Below, in pieces: positions 1 to 8,825 of a stretch of 64,000 bases of DNA; positions within the stretch are counted from its first letter, which is position 1; each line of letters starts with the position of its first letter. The stretch is from the NCBI RefSeq assembly GCF_018613675.1, contig NZ_JAGGPQ010000011.1, positions 186,001-250,000 of the forward strand, written 5' to 3'. Position numbers and translations under genes: made by a program. Below the pieces are notes generated by a model that saw only the letters and a list, made by a program, of their open reading frames with translations, was not told the origin of the DNA and searched no databases. This DNA is from Arthrobacter sp. ISL-85 (GTDB lineage Bacteria > Actinomycetota > Actinomycetes > Actinomycetales > Micrococcaceae).

Positions 1-53
1 CCGCGTGTTGTCTGCCAAGATGTACTTGTCACTTGTCATAAAAGTTCTGTCGC

Positions 54-67
54 CACTTCCCCAAGTG
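54..67. promoter_or_regulatory. Candidate operator before the element's HTH gene
   Basis: CACTT-CCCC-AAGTG is a perfect 5-bp inverted repeat 27 bp before the GTG start at 94. Two direct copies of CTTGTCA sit just upstream (about 25-38), beside an AT-rich stretch that could hold the -10. Repeated half-sites in front of a repressor-like gene suggest autoregulation, but nothing else supports this. Confidence 0.3.
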
Positions 68-93
68 TCGATCCAGAAGGAAGAGTCACCGTC

Positions 94-723
94 GTGAATA
101 AGCCCAAGAGTCTTCGGGAGCTGGTGGAAGTCGCCATCACCCGACACGACACATCTGGACGCCAGCTGGCATTCCTCGCCCAGCGCGAGGGATTCACCCT
201 GGCAACTACGACGGTCAACGCCATCCGGCAGGGTACCTACAAGTCCACGCCGACGGACGAGACGATCAAAGCCATTGCCTGGTTGGCCGGCGTTTCAGAT
301 GAGGCAGCGTTCACGGCCGCGGGACAACCCGTCCCCGGTCCGCCATTCGCCGACGAACTTCCGCCTGGCGTTGACAACTTGCCGGCCAAAGCCCGCAAGG
401 CTGCCATCGACATGCTGAGGGTCCTCGTTGATATGAACAGGGACAACGATGCTCTCCAACAAGAACATGATGGAATCCGGAACTTGGAAGAACGAAACCG
501 GATCGTGCACGACTACGCCGATGCCATGCGGACCAGCCGTGAGCGTGGCAAGCGCCGTAACGCTGTCCCTGGACAGAAGACACATGAGGACGCTTCGACA
601 GAGAATGTCACACCCCTCGATGATGATGCGATTGATCGGCTTCACCAGGCTGAGCACTACGATTTAGCCGCGAAGCCGGCGCACGGGGGAATTGCACATG
701 ATCAGGATGCCGAAGACGCCTGA
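94..723 (+). CDS. Helix-turn-helix, repressor-like protein of the element
   Basis: A 209-aa protein whose N-terminal 75 residues look like a helical DNA-binding fold: an RELVEVAI opening, GRQLAFLAQREGF, then TTVNAIRQGTY as a probable recognition helix. The rest is Asp/Glu/Arg-rich and probably a flexible or dimerising tail. The GTG start follows an AGAAGGAAG ribosome site. It overlaps the ImmA/IrrE-like gene by 26 nt. In related elements such a pair acts as repressor plus derepressing protease, so this is probably the element's immunity repressor. I recognise no specific family, and the role is inferred from context. Confidence 0.7.
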   Translation: MNKPKSLRELVEVAITRHDTSGRQLAFLAQREGFTLATTTVNAIRQGTYKSTPTDETIKAIAWLAGVSDEAAFTAAGQPVPGPPFADELPPGVDNLPAKARKAAIDMLRVLVDMNRDNDALQQEHDGIRNLEERNRIVHDYADAMRTSRERGKRRNAVPGQKTHEDASTENVTPLDDDAIDRLHQAEHYDLAAKPAHGGIAHDQDAEDA

Positions 724-1117
724 GGCGTACGTCCGAGCCCTCGGCGTCCATGTTCGGTACGGCTGGGTGCCCGATGGCCTTTGGGGCACCTATGACGCGG
801 ACCTGCATGTCATCACCCTCAAACGAGGCCTGGCCCCGACCCAACTACTCTGCACCCTCATGCACGAGCTGGGCCACGCCGCCTACCGCCACGAGGGGAC
901 AACTCCCCGATCCGAGCGCGAAGCCAACCACTGGGCAGCCGTCCGGCTGATCTCGAAACAAGACTTCGTTGACGCTATCCTCGTGGATAACAACGCCGTC
1001 GCCATGGCCCACCGCCTAGGTGTTCTTCCAGACGTTGTTGAGCACTATATCGACGCACTAAGCGACAGCGAGCGCCAGGCTATTGAAGAGCTGGTGCGGG
1101 CATCCGCCGCTGCTTAG
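698..1117 (+). CDS. ImmA/IrrE-family metallo-endopeptidase
   Basis: A 139-aa protein with HELGH at residues 56-60, the zinc-binding and catalytic motif of the ImmA/IrrE (COG2856) peptidases, followed by an E-R-E-A helix (SEREANHWAA) that supplies the third zinc ligand. Length fits the compact members of the family. I chose ATG 698 because GGGGGA at 685-690 is 7 nt upstream; a TTG at 692 is less likely. Characterised relatives (ImmA of ICEBs1) cleave their cognate repressor to induce the element. The overlapping upstream HTH gene is the obvious substrate candidate here. Confidence 0.85.
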   Translation: MIRMPKTPEAYVRALGVHVRYGWVPDGLWGTYDADLHVITLKRGLAPTQLLCTLMHELGHAAYRHEGTTPRSEREANHWAAVRLISKQDFVDAILVDNNAVAMAHRLGVLPDVVEHYIDALSDSERQAIEELVRASAAA

Positions 1118-1156
1118 CAGCACACCTTCTTCTGTTCTACCCCTAAGGGATCTTTG

Positions 1157-2599
1157 ATGAGTGCTTCCCGAGGGCAGCTGCGCGCTGTCCCAGATAAAGC
1201 CGTCCGCGCCGTTGCCTATGTCCGGGTATCCAAAGAGCGCGACGGAATGATCAGCCCAGAGCTGCAGCTCGCCGCCATCGAGCGGCACTGCCAGCAGAGC
1301 GGCTACGAGATCGTGGAAACCCTCACGGACCTGGACCTGTCCGGGCAGTTCTGGAAGCGGCGCCAAGTCGAACAGGCCGTGGCCATGATCGAAGCCGGTA
1401 CCGCGGACGTCCTGGTTGTCTGGAAGCTCAGCCGCGTGGCCAGGAACCGCAAAGACTGGGTCATCGCCGTGGACCGCGTGGAAGGCGTCGGTGGCCGGCT
1501 GGAGTCGGCCACCGAACCGATGGATACCACCACCTCCTCCGGACGGTTCGCCCGAGGCATGCTCGCCGAACTGGCGGCCTTCGAATCAGAACGCATGGGG
1601 GAGTCCTGGAAAGACGCTCACGAACGGCGGGTGAAGCAAGGCAAGCCAGCGAACGGAAAGCCGCGCTATGGGTACCAGTACGACAAAGAGAAAGGCTTCA
1701 CGCCCGACCCGGTACAAGGGCCGATCCTCGCCGAGCTCTACACCCGCTACCTCTCCGGCCAGTCCGTCTACAGCCTCGTCCAGTTCCTCAACGACGGGCC
1801 AACACGCCCCTCAACCGGCTACGGCGTATCCAAGGACGGCCTGTGGTCGGCACGGACAATCCGCCGAATCATGGACCAGGGCTTCGGCGCCGGCTTCATT
1901 ACCCGACACGGCGAGCGCCTACCTGGAATCCACGAACCAGTCATCACGCCCGAGCAATGGGCCGAGTACCTCGCACGCCGCGAAACCCGAAGGGTCAACC
2001 GACGCAGCGAGCGCTCCGTCTACCTCCTGTCCGGCCTCATCCGATGCTCCTGCGGGGCAAGGATGAACGCGGGCCTTTTCGGGGCCGCGCAAACCCCCAA
2101 GTACCGTTGCAAAGCAGCATCCGAGAAGCGCACCCACACCGGCGGCTACGTGATGGTGGACTACGTCGAACGAGTCCTCCTCGAGCAGCTCGCCGAGTGG
2201 GCCGACGACCTGAACGCCGAGGGCGCGGCCGCCGCAAAGATGGTCAAGAAGACCACCGCCGACGCAGACAAAACCATCAGCCTCTCCAAGCAGATCGAGA
2301 AACTCGACGGGCGCCTGGACCAGCTCACCCTCAAGATGCTCGACGGCACAGTACCCCAGGAGACCTACACCCGACTGCGTGACGACCTCACGAAGCAGAA
2401 GCAAGACGCGGAGAACGCGCTTGCAGCTGTCCAGGTCGCAGTCGCTAAGCCACCCGTCGACCTCCTGCCCGGGCTGGTGGAGGACTGGCATCTCCTGCCC
2501 GTGGACATGCGGCGGGATATCCTCTCCCGACTCATTGAATACGTGGAGGTCGCCCCGGGCCGTCCTCGTGCGAAGGTAACCGTTCGCCCCCTGTGGTGA
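1157..2599 (+). CDS. Large serine recombinase (integrase)
   Basis: A 480-aa site-specific recombinase. The N-terminal resolvase-type catalytic domain carries the nucleophile Ser25 in YVRVS and later arginine motifs (KLSRVARNRKD, FESERMGE). A Recombinase domain follows at about 165-285, then a zinc ribbon with CSCGARM and a later YRC, then a coiled-coil arm around residues 370-430, in the usual order of phiC31-like integrases. ATG 1157 follows AAGGGA with 6-nt spacing; the TTG one codon earlier is unlikely. Large serine integrases usually flank their own att site, which fits the disrupted host gene immediately downstream. It would catalyse attP x attB integration, with a separate directionality factor for excision. 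Confidence 0.95.
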   Translation: MSASRGQLRAVPDKAVRAVAYVRVSKERDGMISPELQLAAIERHCQQSGYEIVETLTDLDLSGQFWKRRQVEQAVAMIEAGTADVLVVWKLSRVARNRKDWVIAVDRVEGVGGRLESATEPMDTTTSSGRFARGMLAELAAFESERMGESWKDAHERRVKQGKPANGKPRYGYQYDKEKGFTPDPVQGPILAELYTRYLSGQSVYSLVQFLNDGPTRPSTGYGVSKDGLWSARTIRRIMDQGFGAGFITRHGERLPGIHEPVITPEQWAEYLARRETRRVNRRSERSVYLLSGLIRCSCGARMNAGLFGAAQTPKYRCKAASEKRTHTGGYVMVDYVERVLLEQLAEWADDLNAEGAAAAKMVKKTTADADKTISLSKQIEKLDGRLDQLTLKMLDGTVPQETYTRLRDDLTKQKQDAENALAAVQVAVAKPPVDLLPGLVEDWHLLPVDMRRDILSRLIEYVEVAPGRPRAKVTVRPLW

Positions 2600-2615
2600 G
2601 AACAGGACCGAGTCA
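2597..2615. other. Probable att junction (attR side)
   Basis: Between the recombinase stop and the recognisable host codons GTC ACA CTG ATG (VTLM) lie about 12 bases. The host reading frame happens to be the same as the integrase frame. A serine-integrase crossover would fall within this stretch or a few bases into the host codons. The exact 2-bp core cannot be fixed from one side. Confidence 0.5.
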
Positions 2616-2713
2616 CACTGATGTCCGCGGTCCTGGTCGCAGCCCTGCTGGCGCTCGCAGGCCCTGCACTGGAGGCAATGTTCAACCAGGCAATGGACAA
2701 GGTGGGGAACTGA
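2612..2713 (+). pseudogene. 3' remnant of a small Tad-locus membrane protein
   Basis: The frame reads V-T-L-M-S-A-V-L-V-A-A-L-L-A-L-A-G-P then about 16 more residues to TGA 2711. It is a hydrophobic helix plus short tail, directly 5' of tadE. From family memory, actinobacterial Tad loci carry a small protein ending in a GWVLVTLM(S/T)A... helix at this position. Here its 5' part is missing and replaced by the recombinase gene, so the 3' end was probably left behind by element insertion. A fresh start at ATG 2621 could still give a 30-aa peptide. Confidence 0.6.
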
Positions 2714-2716
2714 ACC

Positions 2717-3133
2717 ATGGCGGGGTCCGCTCGCCGGCCGGTGGAGCAGCCGGGGCTGTCCCGGGCGGCCGAGCGGGGGTCGGCTGTTGTGGATTTCGTC
2801 CTGGTTGGTGCGCTGCTGACGATGTTCTTCCTGGCGATAATCCAATTGACCTTGGTCCTTCATGTCAGGAACACACTCATCGATGCTGCCGCGTCCGGGG
2901 CGCGATACGGAACGCTCGCTGACCGCACCGCCTCCGACGCCGAAGAACGGACCCGCAACCTCATAAGCCTGGCCCTCAACCAGGGCTTCGCCGAACAAGT
3001 CAGTACGCAGGAAGTTAACGTCCACGGCATGCGGACCCTGGAAGTCACCGTCCGGTCCCCGATGCCCGTCATCGGCCTTATCGGACCGCGCGGCATGCTG
3101 GAGGTGAAAGGGCATGCGGCCGTTCAGCCCTGA
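2717..3133 (+). CDS. TadE-like pseudopilin
   Basis: A 138-aa protein with the TadE signature: a short basic leader, then RGSAVVDFVL running into one hydrophobic helix (about residues 23-48) and a soluble tail beginning RNTLIDAAASGARYG. The G-S-A-V-V-D/E-F motif is the prepilin-peptidase-like processing region. TadE proteins are minor pseudopilins of the Tad/Flp pilus machine in the envelope. The gene begins 3 nt after the truncated Tad-locus gene and overlaps the next gene, so it belongs to a tad operon whose secretion ATPase genes must lie on the far side of the integrated element. Confidence 0.85.
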   Translation: MAGSARRPVEQPGLSRAAERGSAVVDFVLVGALLTMFFLAIIQLTLVLHVRNTLIDAAASGARYGTLADRTASDAEERTRNLISLALNQGFAEQVSTQEVNVHGMRTLEVTVRSPMPVIGLIGPRGMLEVKGHAAVQP

Positions 3134-3779
3134 TTCGACCAGCTTCGTGACAATGCCCAGCTCCACAGAAATGCCCAGCTTCACAACAACGTCCGGCTCC
3201 AATCCGGTGATACACTCCACGGCACAATTGCGTTTTCGAGCGCGCCTGGCAGAAGCGCTGTGCCGGCAGAAGGCCGGGGGCCGTGAGCCGAATGGCGCCT
3301 CCCGAGGTACTCGGCAGGGTGCCGGCTCCAGCTCCGGTAACCGCGGTTACCGGGCGCTGCAGCCGGACCCGAACCAGGAACAGGGAAGCGCGGTGGTTGA
3401 GTTTACGTTCCTTGCACTCCTGCTGATGGTGCCGCTGGTGTACTTCGTCATCACCGTCGGCCAAATCCAAGGCGGCTCCTTCGCCGTGGTGGGTGCCGCG
3501 GACCAGGCAGCGAAGGTTTACGTGGCCCAACCTGATGCTTCCACCGCCGACGCTGCCGCGGAGCAGGCGGTGGCGCTTGCCCTCTCCGACTTCGGGCACC
3601 AGGCAGACCGGGCCAGCATGAGCACTACCTGCAGTCCCGCTGATTGCCAGGCCGCGGGCAGTACGGTAACGGTGACCGTCCACCTGAGCGTGCCCCTGCC
3701 GTTCATACAGTTTGCTGAAGGGCTCTCCGCCACAGAGGTTGAAGCGTCCTCCACCCAATTGGTAGGTCGGTACCGTTGA
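3114..3779 (+). CDS. Second TadE-family pseudopilin with long N-terminal extension
   Basis: A 221-aa protein. Residues 1-88 are an unusual low-complexity Ser/Thr/Arg-rich leader. They are followed by the TadE signature QGSAVVEFTFLALLLM with one transmembrane helix, then an extracytoplasmic domain with two cysteines (SPADCQAAG and TTCSPA). The ATG at 3114 lies inside the end of the previous gene and has a good GGAGGTGAAAGG ribosome site. The leader is far longer than usual for TadE, so translation from a later start near the helix cannot be excluded. It ends overlapping the next gene by 4 nt. Confidence 0.8.
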   Translation: MRPFSPDSTSFVTMPSSTEMPSFTTTSGSNPVIHSTAQLRFRARLAEALCRQKAGGREPNGASRGTRQGAGSSSGNRGYRALQPDPNQEQGSAVVEFTFLALLLMVPLVYFVITVGQIQGGSFAVVGAADQAAKVYVAQPDASTADAAAEQAVALALSDFGHQADRASMSTTCSPADCQAAGSTVTVTVHLSVPLPFIQFAEGLSATEVEASSTQLVGRYR

Positions 3780-4222
3780 ACCACAGGGAAACGGACGAGA
3801 ACGGCCAGTTGATGGTCATGATCCTCGGCTACGTGACCCTGGCGCTCTTGGTGGCAACCGTGGTCATCGGAATATCCGCTGTCTACTTGGAGCACAAGCG
3901 CCTGCTGTCCCTGGCGGACGGGGCGTCGCTTGCTGCGGCCGACAGCTACACCCTTGGCGAAGTCTCAGCACAGGGCGGGAGCCCCTCGGCGGTCCTCAAC
4001 CCTGCCCGCGTCCGAAACGTGGCAGCCGACTTCGTTGCCAGAAGCCCCGCCTCGCAACGTTTTTCCAGCCTTGCCGTCGCCGGGGCAACGGGTACGCCGG
4101 ACGGTTCCACCGCCGTCGTGGTCCTCACAGCCGCCGTCCACCCGCCTGTGGTGAACTTCCTCATTCCCGACGGGATCCGCATTGAGGCGACGTCCACCGC
4201 GCGCTCGAGGTTGACCCGGTAA
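3776..4222 (+). CDS. TadG-like pilus-assembly / secreted protein
   Basis: A 148-aa protein with an N-terminal GQLMVMILGYVTLALLVATVV helix, followed by AVYLEHKRLLSLADGASLAAAD. This is the pattern of the short Rv3659c-like or TadG N-terminal pseudopilins, where the LADGASLAAAD segment is highly characteristic. The start is TTG overlapping the upstream stop (TTGA), indicating translational coupling. The remaining 95 residues look like a beta-rich extracytoplasmic domain. It closes the tad operon before prfB. Confidence 0.8.
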   Translation: MNHRETDENGQLMVMILGYVTLALLVATVVIGISAVYLEHKRLLSLADGASLAAADSYTLGEVSAQGGSPSAVLNPARVRNVAADFVARSPASQRFSSLAVAGATGTPDGSTAVVVLTAAVHPPVVNFLIPDGIRIEATSTARSRLTR

Positions 4223-4280
4223 ACCCATCGCATTGAGGGCCAAGCCCGCGTATTACCCGATAGCGTAGGCTTAAACCACC

Positions 4281-5396
4281 ATGGCCAATATTGATTTTTC
4301 CGCTGAAATCCGCGCGCTGCGCGCCACCTACGAGTCCATCGAGCGCGTCAGCGACGTGGAGGCGCTCAAGGAAGACATCGCCGAACTCAGCGAGCGGGCG
4401 GGGGAACCGAACCTTTGGGACGACCCCGCGGCCGCGCAAAAAGTCACCTCCCGGCTCTCCCACCGCCAGTCCGAACTGGAACGCCTCACCAACCTGGCGG
4501 CCCGGATCGACGACCTTGAGGTCCTGGTGGAACTCGGGCAGGACGAGGACGACGCCGACTCAATGGGGGAGGCCGCCGCCGAACTCGAGTCCATCAAGAA
4601 AGCCCTCAAGGACCTGGAAGTGGTCACCCTGCTGTCCGGCGAGTACGACGAACGCGAAGCTGTGGTTTCCATCAGGGCCGGCGCGGGCGGCGTGGACGCG
4701 GCGGACTTCGCCGAAATGCTGATGCGCATGTACCTGCGCTGGGCTGAGCGGCACGGCTATCCCACCACCGTCATGGACACGTCCTATGCGGAAGAGGCAG
4801 GACTGAAATCGGCCACGTTCGAGGTCAAGGCACCGTATGCGTTCGGCACGCTCAGTGTGGAAGCCGGCACCCACCGCCTTGTCAGGATCAGCCCGTTCGA
4901 CAACCAGGGCCGCCGGCAGACGTCGTTCGCTGCCGTTGAAGTCATCCCGCTGATCGAGCAGACCGACTCCATCGACATCCCGGACAACGAAATCAGGGTG
5001 GACGTATTCCGTTCGTCGGGCCCGGGCGGCCAGTCGGTTAATACAACCGATTCCGCGGTCCGCCTCACCCATATCCCAACGGGCACTGTGGTTTCGATGC
5101 AGAATGAGAAATCCCAGCTGCAGAACCGCGCGGCTGCCATGCGCGTGCTGCAGTCGCGGCTCCTGCTGCTGAAGAAGGAACAGGAGGACGCGGAAAAGAA
5201 GGCGCTGGCCGGCGACGTCAAGGCCTCCTGGGGTGACCAGATGCGCTCCTATGTCCTGAACCCGTACCAGATGGTGAAGGACCTGCGCACCGAACACGAA
5301 GTGGGCAACACATCTGCGGTGTTCGACGGCGAGATCGACGATTTTATCGACGCGGGCATCCGCTGGCGTACGGACAACCGCAACGCTGAAAAGTAG
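4281..5396 (+). CDS. prfB: Peptide chain release factor 2
   Basis: A 371-aa class I release factor that reads UGA and UAA. SPF at residues 204-206 is the RF2 tripeptide anticodon, and GGQ at 249-251 within [14 protein letters not shown] triggers peptidyl-tRNA hydrolysis; this Gln is the substrate of PrmC, also encoded here (62.8 kb). The gene is one uninterrupted frame: there is no internal UGA frameshift site of the E. coli type near codon 26. A TAGGCT -10 hexamer ends 9 nt before the ATG with no clear Shine-Dalgarno, suggesting a nearly leaderless mRNA. The position immediately 5' of ftsEX is usual for actinobacteria. Confidence 0.98.
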   Translation: MANIDFSAEIRALRATYESIERVSDVEALKEDIAELSERAGEPNLWDDPAAAQKVTSRLSHRQSELERLTNLAARIDDLEVLVELGQDEDDADSMGEAAAELESIKKALKDLEVVTLLSGEYDEREAVVSIRAGAGGVDAADFAEMLMRMYLRWAERHGYPTTVMDTSYAEEAGLKSATFEVKAPYAFGTLSVEAGTHRLVRISPFDNQGRRQTSFAAVEVIPLIEQTDSIDIPDNEIRVDVFRSSGPGGQSVNTTDSAVRLTHIPTGTVVSMQNEKSQLQNRAAAMRVLQSRLLLLKKEQEDAEKKALAGDVKASWGDQMRSYVLNPYQMVKDLRTEHEVGNTSAVFDGEIDDFIDAGIRWRTDNRNAEK

Positions 5397-5583
5397 GCAG
5401 GCGTCCCGGCGGCCCGTCGGGTGATCCGGCGACACGCCACCGAAAGCCCGCCCAACCACCGGCGTTCCTGCGTATAGTCGAGGAGCCGGGGCCCTACTTT
5501 CCCCAAACGAAAAACCCGTGCACCGGCTGCAGAACTGGGCTGCATCAGACGGATCAGCCATGCCCTGCAGGGTACTTAGGGCC

Positions 5584-6372
5584 ATGATCCGATTCGAAAA
5601 TGTCACCAAGGTGTACGACCAGAAAGCCCGACCGGCGCTGGATTCTGTCACCCTTGAGATCGACCGCGGCGAATTCGCCTTCCTCGTGGGCGCCTCCGGT
5701 TCCGGCAAGTCCACTTTCCTCCGGCTGGTGCTGAAGGAAGACCGCGCCACCTCCGGTGCCGTGTATGTTGCCGGCCAGAACGTTGCCAAAATTTCCAGCT
5801 GGCGGGTCCCGCGCCTCCGCCGCGGCATCGGCGTCGTCTTCCAGGACTTCCGCCTCCTGCCGCAGAAGAACGTGTTCGCCAACGTCGCGTTCGCCATGCA
5901 GGTCATCGGCAAGAGCCGCAGCGTGATCCGCGACACCGTCCCCGAGGTCCTCAAAACGGTAGGCCTCGAAGGCAAGGAACACCGTATGCCGCACGAGCTG
6001 TCCGGCGGCGAGCAGCAGCGTGTTGCCATCGCGCGCGCCGTGGTCAACCGGCCCGGGATCCTCCTCGCAGACGAACCGACAGGGAACCTGGACCCCACCA
6101 CCTCCATGGGAATCATGGGCGTGCTGGACAAGATCAACCAGAACGGAACCACCGTGGTGATGGCCACCCACGATGACGACATCGTCAACGAGATGCGCAA
6201 GCGGGTGGTGGAGCTCAAGAACGGCGTGGTGATCCGCGACGAAGCCAGGGCCCTGTACACCTCGATGATCCCCGTCGTCGGCCAGTCCCGGCGCCTGAAG
6301 GACGCCAGCGGCAGGGAAGCGCCCGACGGCGGCCTGCCGGGCAAGGGCGCCGAAGGTGAGGCCCAGCGGTGA
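5584..6372 (+). CDS. ftsE: Cell division ATP-binding protein FtsE
   Basis: A 262-aa ABC ATPase with Walker [10 protein letters not shown] (36-44), signature [14 protein letters not shown], Walker B GILLADEP and the switch His in MATHDDD. Length is slightly above the usual 225-230 because of a charged Gly/Ala/Lys C-terminal tail. FtsE pairs with FtsX at the septal membrane to activate peptidoglycan hydrolases rather than transport solute. The ATG at 5584 matches the conserved [11 protein letters not shown] start. The gene overlaps ftsX by 4 nt (GTGA). A possible -10 (TATAGT) lies about 110 nt upstream. Confidence 0.97.
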   Translation: MIRFENVTKVYDQKARPALDSVTLEIDRGEFAFLVGASGSGKSTFLRLVLKEDRATSGAVYVAGQNVAKISSWRVPRLRRGIGVVFQDFRLLPQKNVFANVAFAMQVIGKSRSVIRDTVPEVLKTVGLEGKEHRMPHELSGGEQQRVAIARAVVNRPGILLADEPTGNLDPTTSMGIMGVLDKINQNGTTVVMATHDDDIVNEMRKRVVELKNGVVIRDEARALYTSMIPVVGQSRRLKDASGREAPDGGLPGKGAEGEAQR

Positions 6373-7283
6373 GACTCGCATTCATCCTTTCTGAAATCGG
6401 CAGCGGCCTGCGCCGCAATCTGTCCATGGTTGTCTCGGTCATCCTGGTGACGTTCGTGTCCCTCACCTTCGTGGGCGCGGCCGGGATGCTGCAGATGCAG
6501 ATCAACCAGATGAAGGGCTACTGGTACGACAAGGTCCAGGTAGCCATCTTCCTGTGCGGTGAAGGTTCGACGGCGCCGGGTTGCGCGTCGGGGCCGGTCA
6601 CTCCCGAGCAGCAGCAGGGCCTGAACGCGCTCCTGGAATCCCCGGCCGTGGCGCAGTACATCAACGACTTCCAGTTCGAGTCCAAGGATGAGGCCTACAA
6701 GCACTTCAAGGACCAGTTCTCCAACTCGCCGATTGTCGACTCCGTGACGCCGGACCAACTGCCGGCATCGTTCCGGATCAACATGAAGGACCCGGAAAAA
6801 TACCAGATCATCAGCGAGACGTTCTCCTCCCAGCCGGGAGTGGAAACCGTGATTGACCAGCGCCAGCTGCTCGAACGCCTCTTCTCGGTGATGAACGGAG
6901 CCTCCCTGGTGGCGGTGGGCATCGCAGGTGTCATGATCGTCTGCGCGATCCTGCTGATCGCCACCACCATCAGGCTCTCCGCGTTCAGCAGGCGCCGGGA
7001 GACCGGAATCATGCGTCTTGTCGGTGCATCCAAAACCGTCATCCAGCTGCCGTTCATCCTCGAAGGCGTCATAGCGGCGGTCATCGGCGCAGCCCTGGCC
7101 TCGGGCACCCTCTGGGCTGTGGCGCAGTTCTTCCTGGGCGACTACATGTCCCGCCAGTACCCGGATACTGCCTTTATTTCGTCCGGTCAGACCTTGATCC
7201 TTGCTCCGGCGCTGCTGGTCCTTGGCGGATCCTTGGCAGGAATTTCGTCCCTCTTGACCTTACGTAGATATTTGCGCGTTTAG
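6369..7283 (+). CDS. ftsX: Cell division protein FtsX
   Basis: A 304-aa membrane partner of FtsE: an N-terminal transmembrane helix (about 20-45), a large extracytoplasmic domain (about 50-175) holding a cysteine pair (FLCGEGS and PGCASG), and three C-terminal helices (about 180-300). The GTG start overlaps the ftsE stop. The extracytoplasmic domain of FtsX proteins binds coiled-coil activators or hydrolases; the next gene encodes just such a coiled-coil M23 protein, making a complete FtsEX-hydrolase module. Confidence 0.97.
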   Translation: MRLAFILSEIGSGLRRNLSMVVSVILVTFVSLTFVGAAGMLQMQINQMKGYWYDKVQVAIFLCGEGSTAPGCASGPVTPEQQQGLNALLESPAVAQYINDFQFESKDEAYKHFKDQFSNSPIVDSVTPDQLPASFRINMKDPEKYQIISETFSSQPGVETVIDQRQLLERLFSVMNGASLVAVGIAGVMIVCAILLIATTIRLSAFSRRRETGIMRLVGASKTVIQLPFILEGVIAAVIGAALASGTLWAVAQFFLGDYMSRQYPDTAFISSGQTLILAPALLVLGGSLAGISSLLTLRRYLRV

Positions 7284-7310
7284 GCTGTGCACACCGACCA
7301 AGGACTGCCC

Positions 7311-8741
7311 ATGAACGTAACTGATCAAACCTTGCCCCGCCCCCGGCGCGGCCGAGTGCGCTCCGCTGCCCGCCGTTTGGGGATTGTCAGCGGCGTGCTC
7401 ACCATCATTCTTTCCGCCGGGATGGCGGTGGCAACTCCCGTGGCCTTCGCCGACGACCTCGAAGACCGCAAGGCTGCGCTCGAGGCTGAAGCTGCCCGCG
7501 TACAAGCCTCCCTTGAATTTGTAGACTCCAAGATCGCCAAGGCCGCCGGTGACCTGGTGATCTACCAGGGCCAACTGCCGGGTGCGCAGCAGGCCCTCCT
7601 TGACGCGCAAGGCCGCGTGGCAAGCGCGGTGAAGGAATCGGAAGCCCTGGCTGCCCGCGTGGACATGGCCCAGCAAAACAAAGCCAAGATCACCCAGCAG
7701 CTGGAAACGGACAAACAGAAGATTGCGGACACCAAGAAACTGATCGGGCAGATCGCAACCCAGGCTTATAAATCCGGCGGCGTTCCCTCAAACCTGTCGC
7801 TCTTCTTCGGTTCCAACAGCGGCAGCAGCCTGACGGACACCATGGACCTCGCGGACCAGGCGATGCGCAGCCAAAACGCGGCCATGGACAAGCTCAGCCA
7901 GCAAAATGCCACCAACGTCAACTCCGAAGCACGCCTTCAGGCTGTGGAAGGGGAGATCAAGGACCTCAAGGCCAAGGCCGATGCTGCACTGGAGCGTGAG
8001 AAGGCGGCCCGCGACGAAGCCGCCGCCAAGAAGGCCCAGGTTGACCAGCTGATTGCGGACACCACCCGTCTCGACGCTGAGCTCCAGGCCGCCAAGCCTG
8101 GCATCCAGGCGCAACTCGCCGGCGTCCAGGCCAACCAGAACCAGGTCGCCAATGAAATTGCTGAACGCGACCGCAAGGCGCGCGAGGCGTGGGAAGCGGA
8201 GCAGCGCCGGCAGGCTGAGGCGGCGGCTGCTGCAGCTGCTGCCGCCGCCGCGGCAGCGAACCGCCCCGCCCCGCCCGCTCAGCCGTACGTACCCCCCGCG
8301 GCCGGTTCGCCGTCGGCTTTTGGCCTCCGCCATCCCTTCGACGGAAGCATCCCCATCACCTCCGGCTTTGGTTACCGCAGCACTCCGCCGGGAACGATCG
8401 ATTTCTACGGTACCGGCGGCTACATGCACACCGGCATCGACTTTGGTGCCGCCTGCGGTACCCCCGTGTACGCTGCGGCTGCCGGCGAGGTCTTCAGCTC
8501 CGGCTGGAACTCCGCCGACGGCGGCGGCTGGCGTGTCAAGATCGATCATGGCATGATGCAGGGCAACACCCTGACCACCATCTACTACCACAACTCCAGC
8601 ATCGTCGTCTCCAACGGGCAAAGGGTCTCGCAGGGCCAGTTGATCGCCTACTCCGGCAGCACCGGCAACTCCACAGGCTGCCACGCCCACTTCGAGACCT
8701 GGCTCAACGGCAGGGCCGTGGACCCTATGGGACTGCTGTAG
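7311..8741 (+). CDS. Secreted coiled-coil M23 peptidoglycan endopeptidase
   Basis: A 476-aa exported protein. It has a basic N-terminus, a hydrophobic signal segment ending near VAFA-DD, a long coiled coil (roughly residues 30-290, Ala/Lys/Glu/Gln-rich), an Ala/Pro linker, and a C-terminal LytM/M23 domain with zinc motifs HTGIDFG and HAHFE. ATG 7311 is preferred because AGGA lies 6 nt upstream; a GTG at 7287 has no such site. The coiled-coil plus LytM layout and position directly after ftsX match hydrolases gated by FtsEX (EnvC- or PcsB-like logic). It probably splits septal peptidoglycan. Active-site residues appear intact. Confidence 0.92.
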   Translation: MNVTDQTLPRPRRGRVRSAARRLGIVSGVLTIILSAGMAVATPVAFADDLEDRKAALEAEAARVQASLEFVDSKIAKAAGDLVIYQGQLPGAQQALLDAQGRVASAVKESEALAARVDMAQQNKAKITQQLETDKQKIADTKKLIGQIATQAYKSGGVPSNLSLFFGSNSGSSLTDTMDLADQAMRSQNAAMDKLSQQNATNVNSEARLQAVEGEIKDLKAKADAALEREKAARDEAAAKKAQVDQLIADTTRLDAELQAAKPGIQAQLAGVQANQNQVANEIAERDRKAREAWEAEQRRQAEAAAAAAAAAAAAANRPAPPAQPYVPPAAGSPSAFGLRHPFDGSIPITSGFGYRSTPPGTIDFYGTGGYMHTGIDFGAACGTPVYAAAAGEVFSSGWNSADGGGWRVKIDHGMMQGNTLTTIYYHNSSIVVSNGQRVSQGQLIAYSGSTGNSTGCHAHFETWLNGRAVDPMGLL

Positions 8742-8825
8742 GGGCGAAGCGCCGCTGGCGTAGACTTGTATAGCTCCGGGCCCGCAGGCACGGAGACACC
8801 TGACCTGAACCTGAGGAGTTTCCCC

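Larger units (their letters stand above)
1..2611. mobile_element. Right end of an integrative element (prophage or ICE-like)
   Basis: Three same-strand genes (HTH protein, ImmA/IrrE-like metalloprotease, large serine recombinase) form a typical lysogeny-control and integration module. The recombinase stop at 2597-2599 is followed after about 12 nt by the 3' end of what looks like a chromosomal Tad-locus gene, so the element boundary is placed near 2600-2612. The left end lies outside the window. That it is an element and where it ends are inferred from gene content and the broken host gene; no second att copy is visible here. Confidence 0.75.

Noticed and set aside
1919..3220. 433-codon minus-strand frame across recombinase and tadE
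   Set aside because: It spans the element/host junction and opposes real genes; composition is that of an antisense shadow.
4281..4400. Programmed +1 frameshift in prfB
   Set aside because: The frame is continuous from ATG to the end, with no internal stop near codon 26.
4560..6758. Very long minus-strand open frame (732 codons) opposite prfB-ftsE-ftsX
   Set aside because: It mirrors well-identified plus-strand genes; high-GC codon bias produces such shadows. Its translation is His/Arg/Gly-rich with no known motif.
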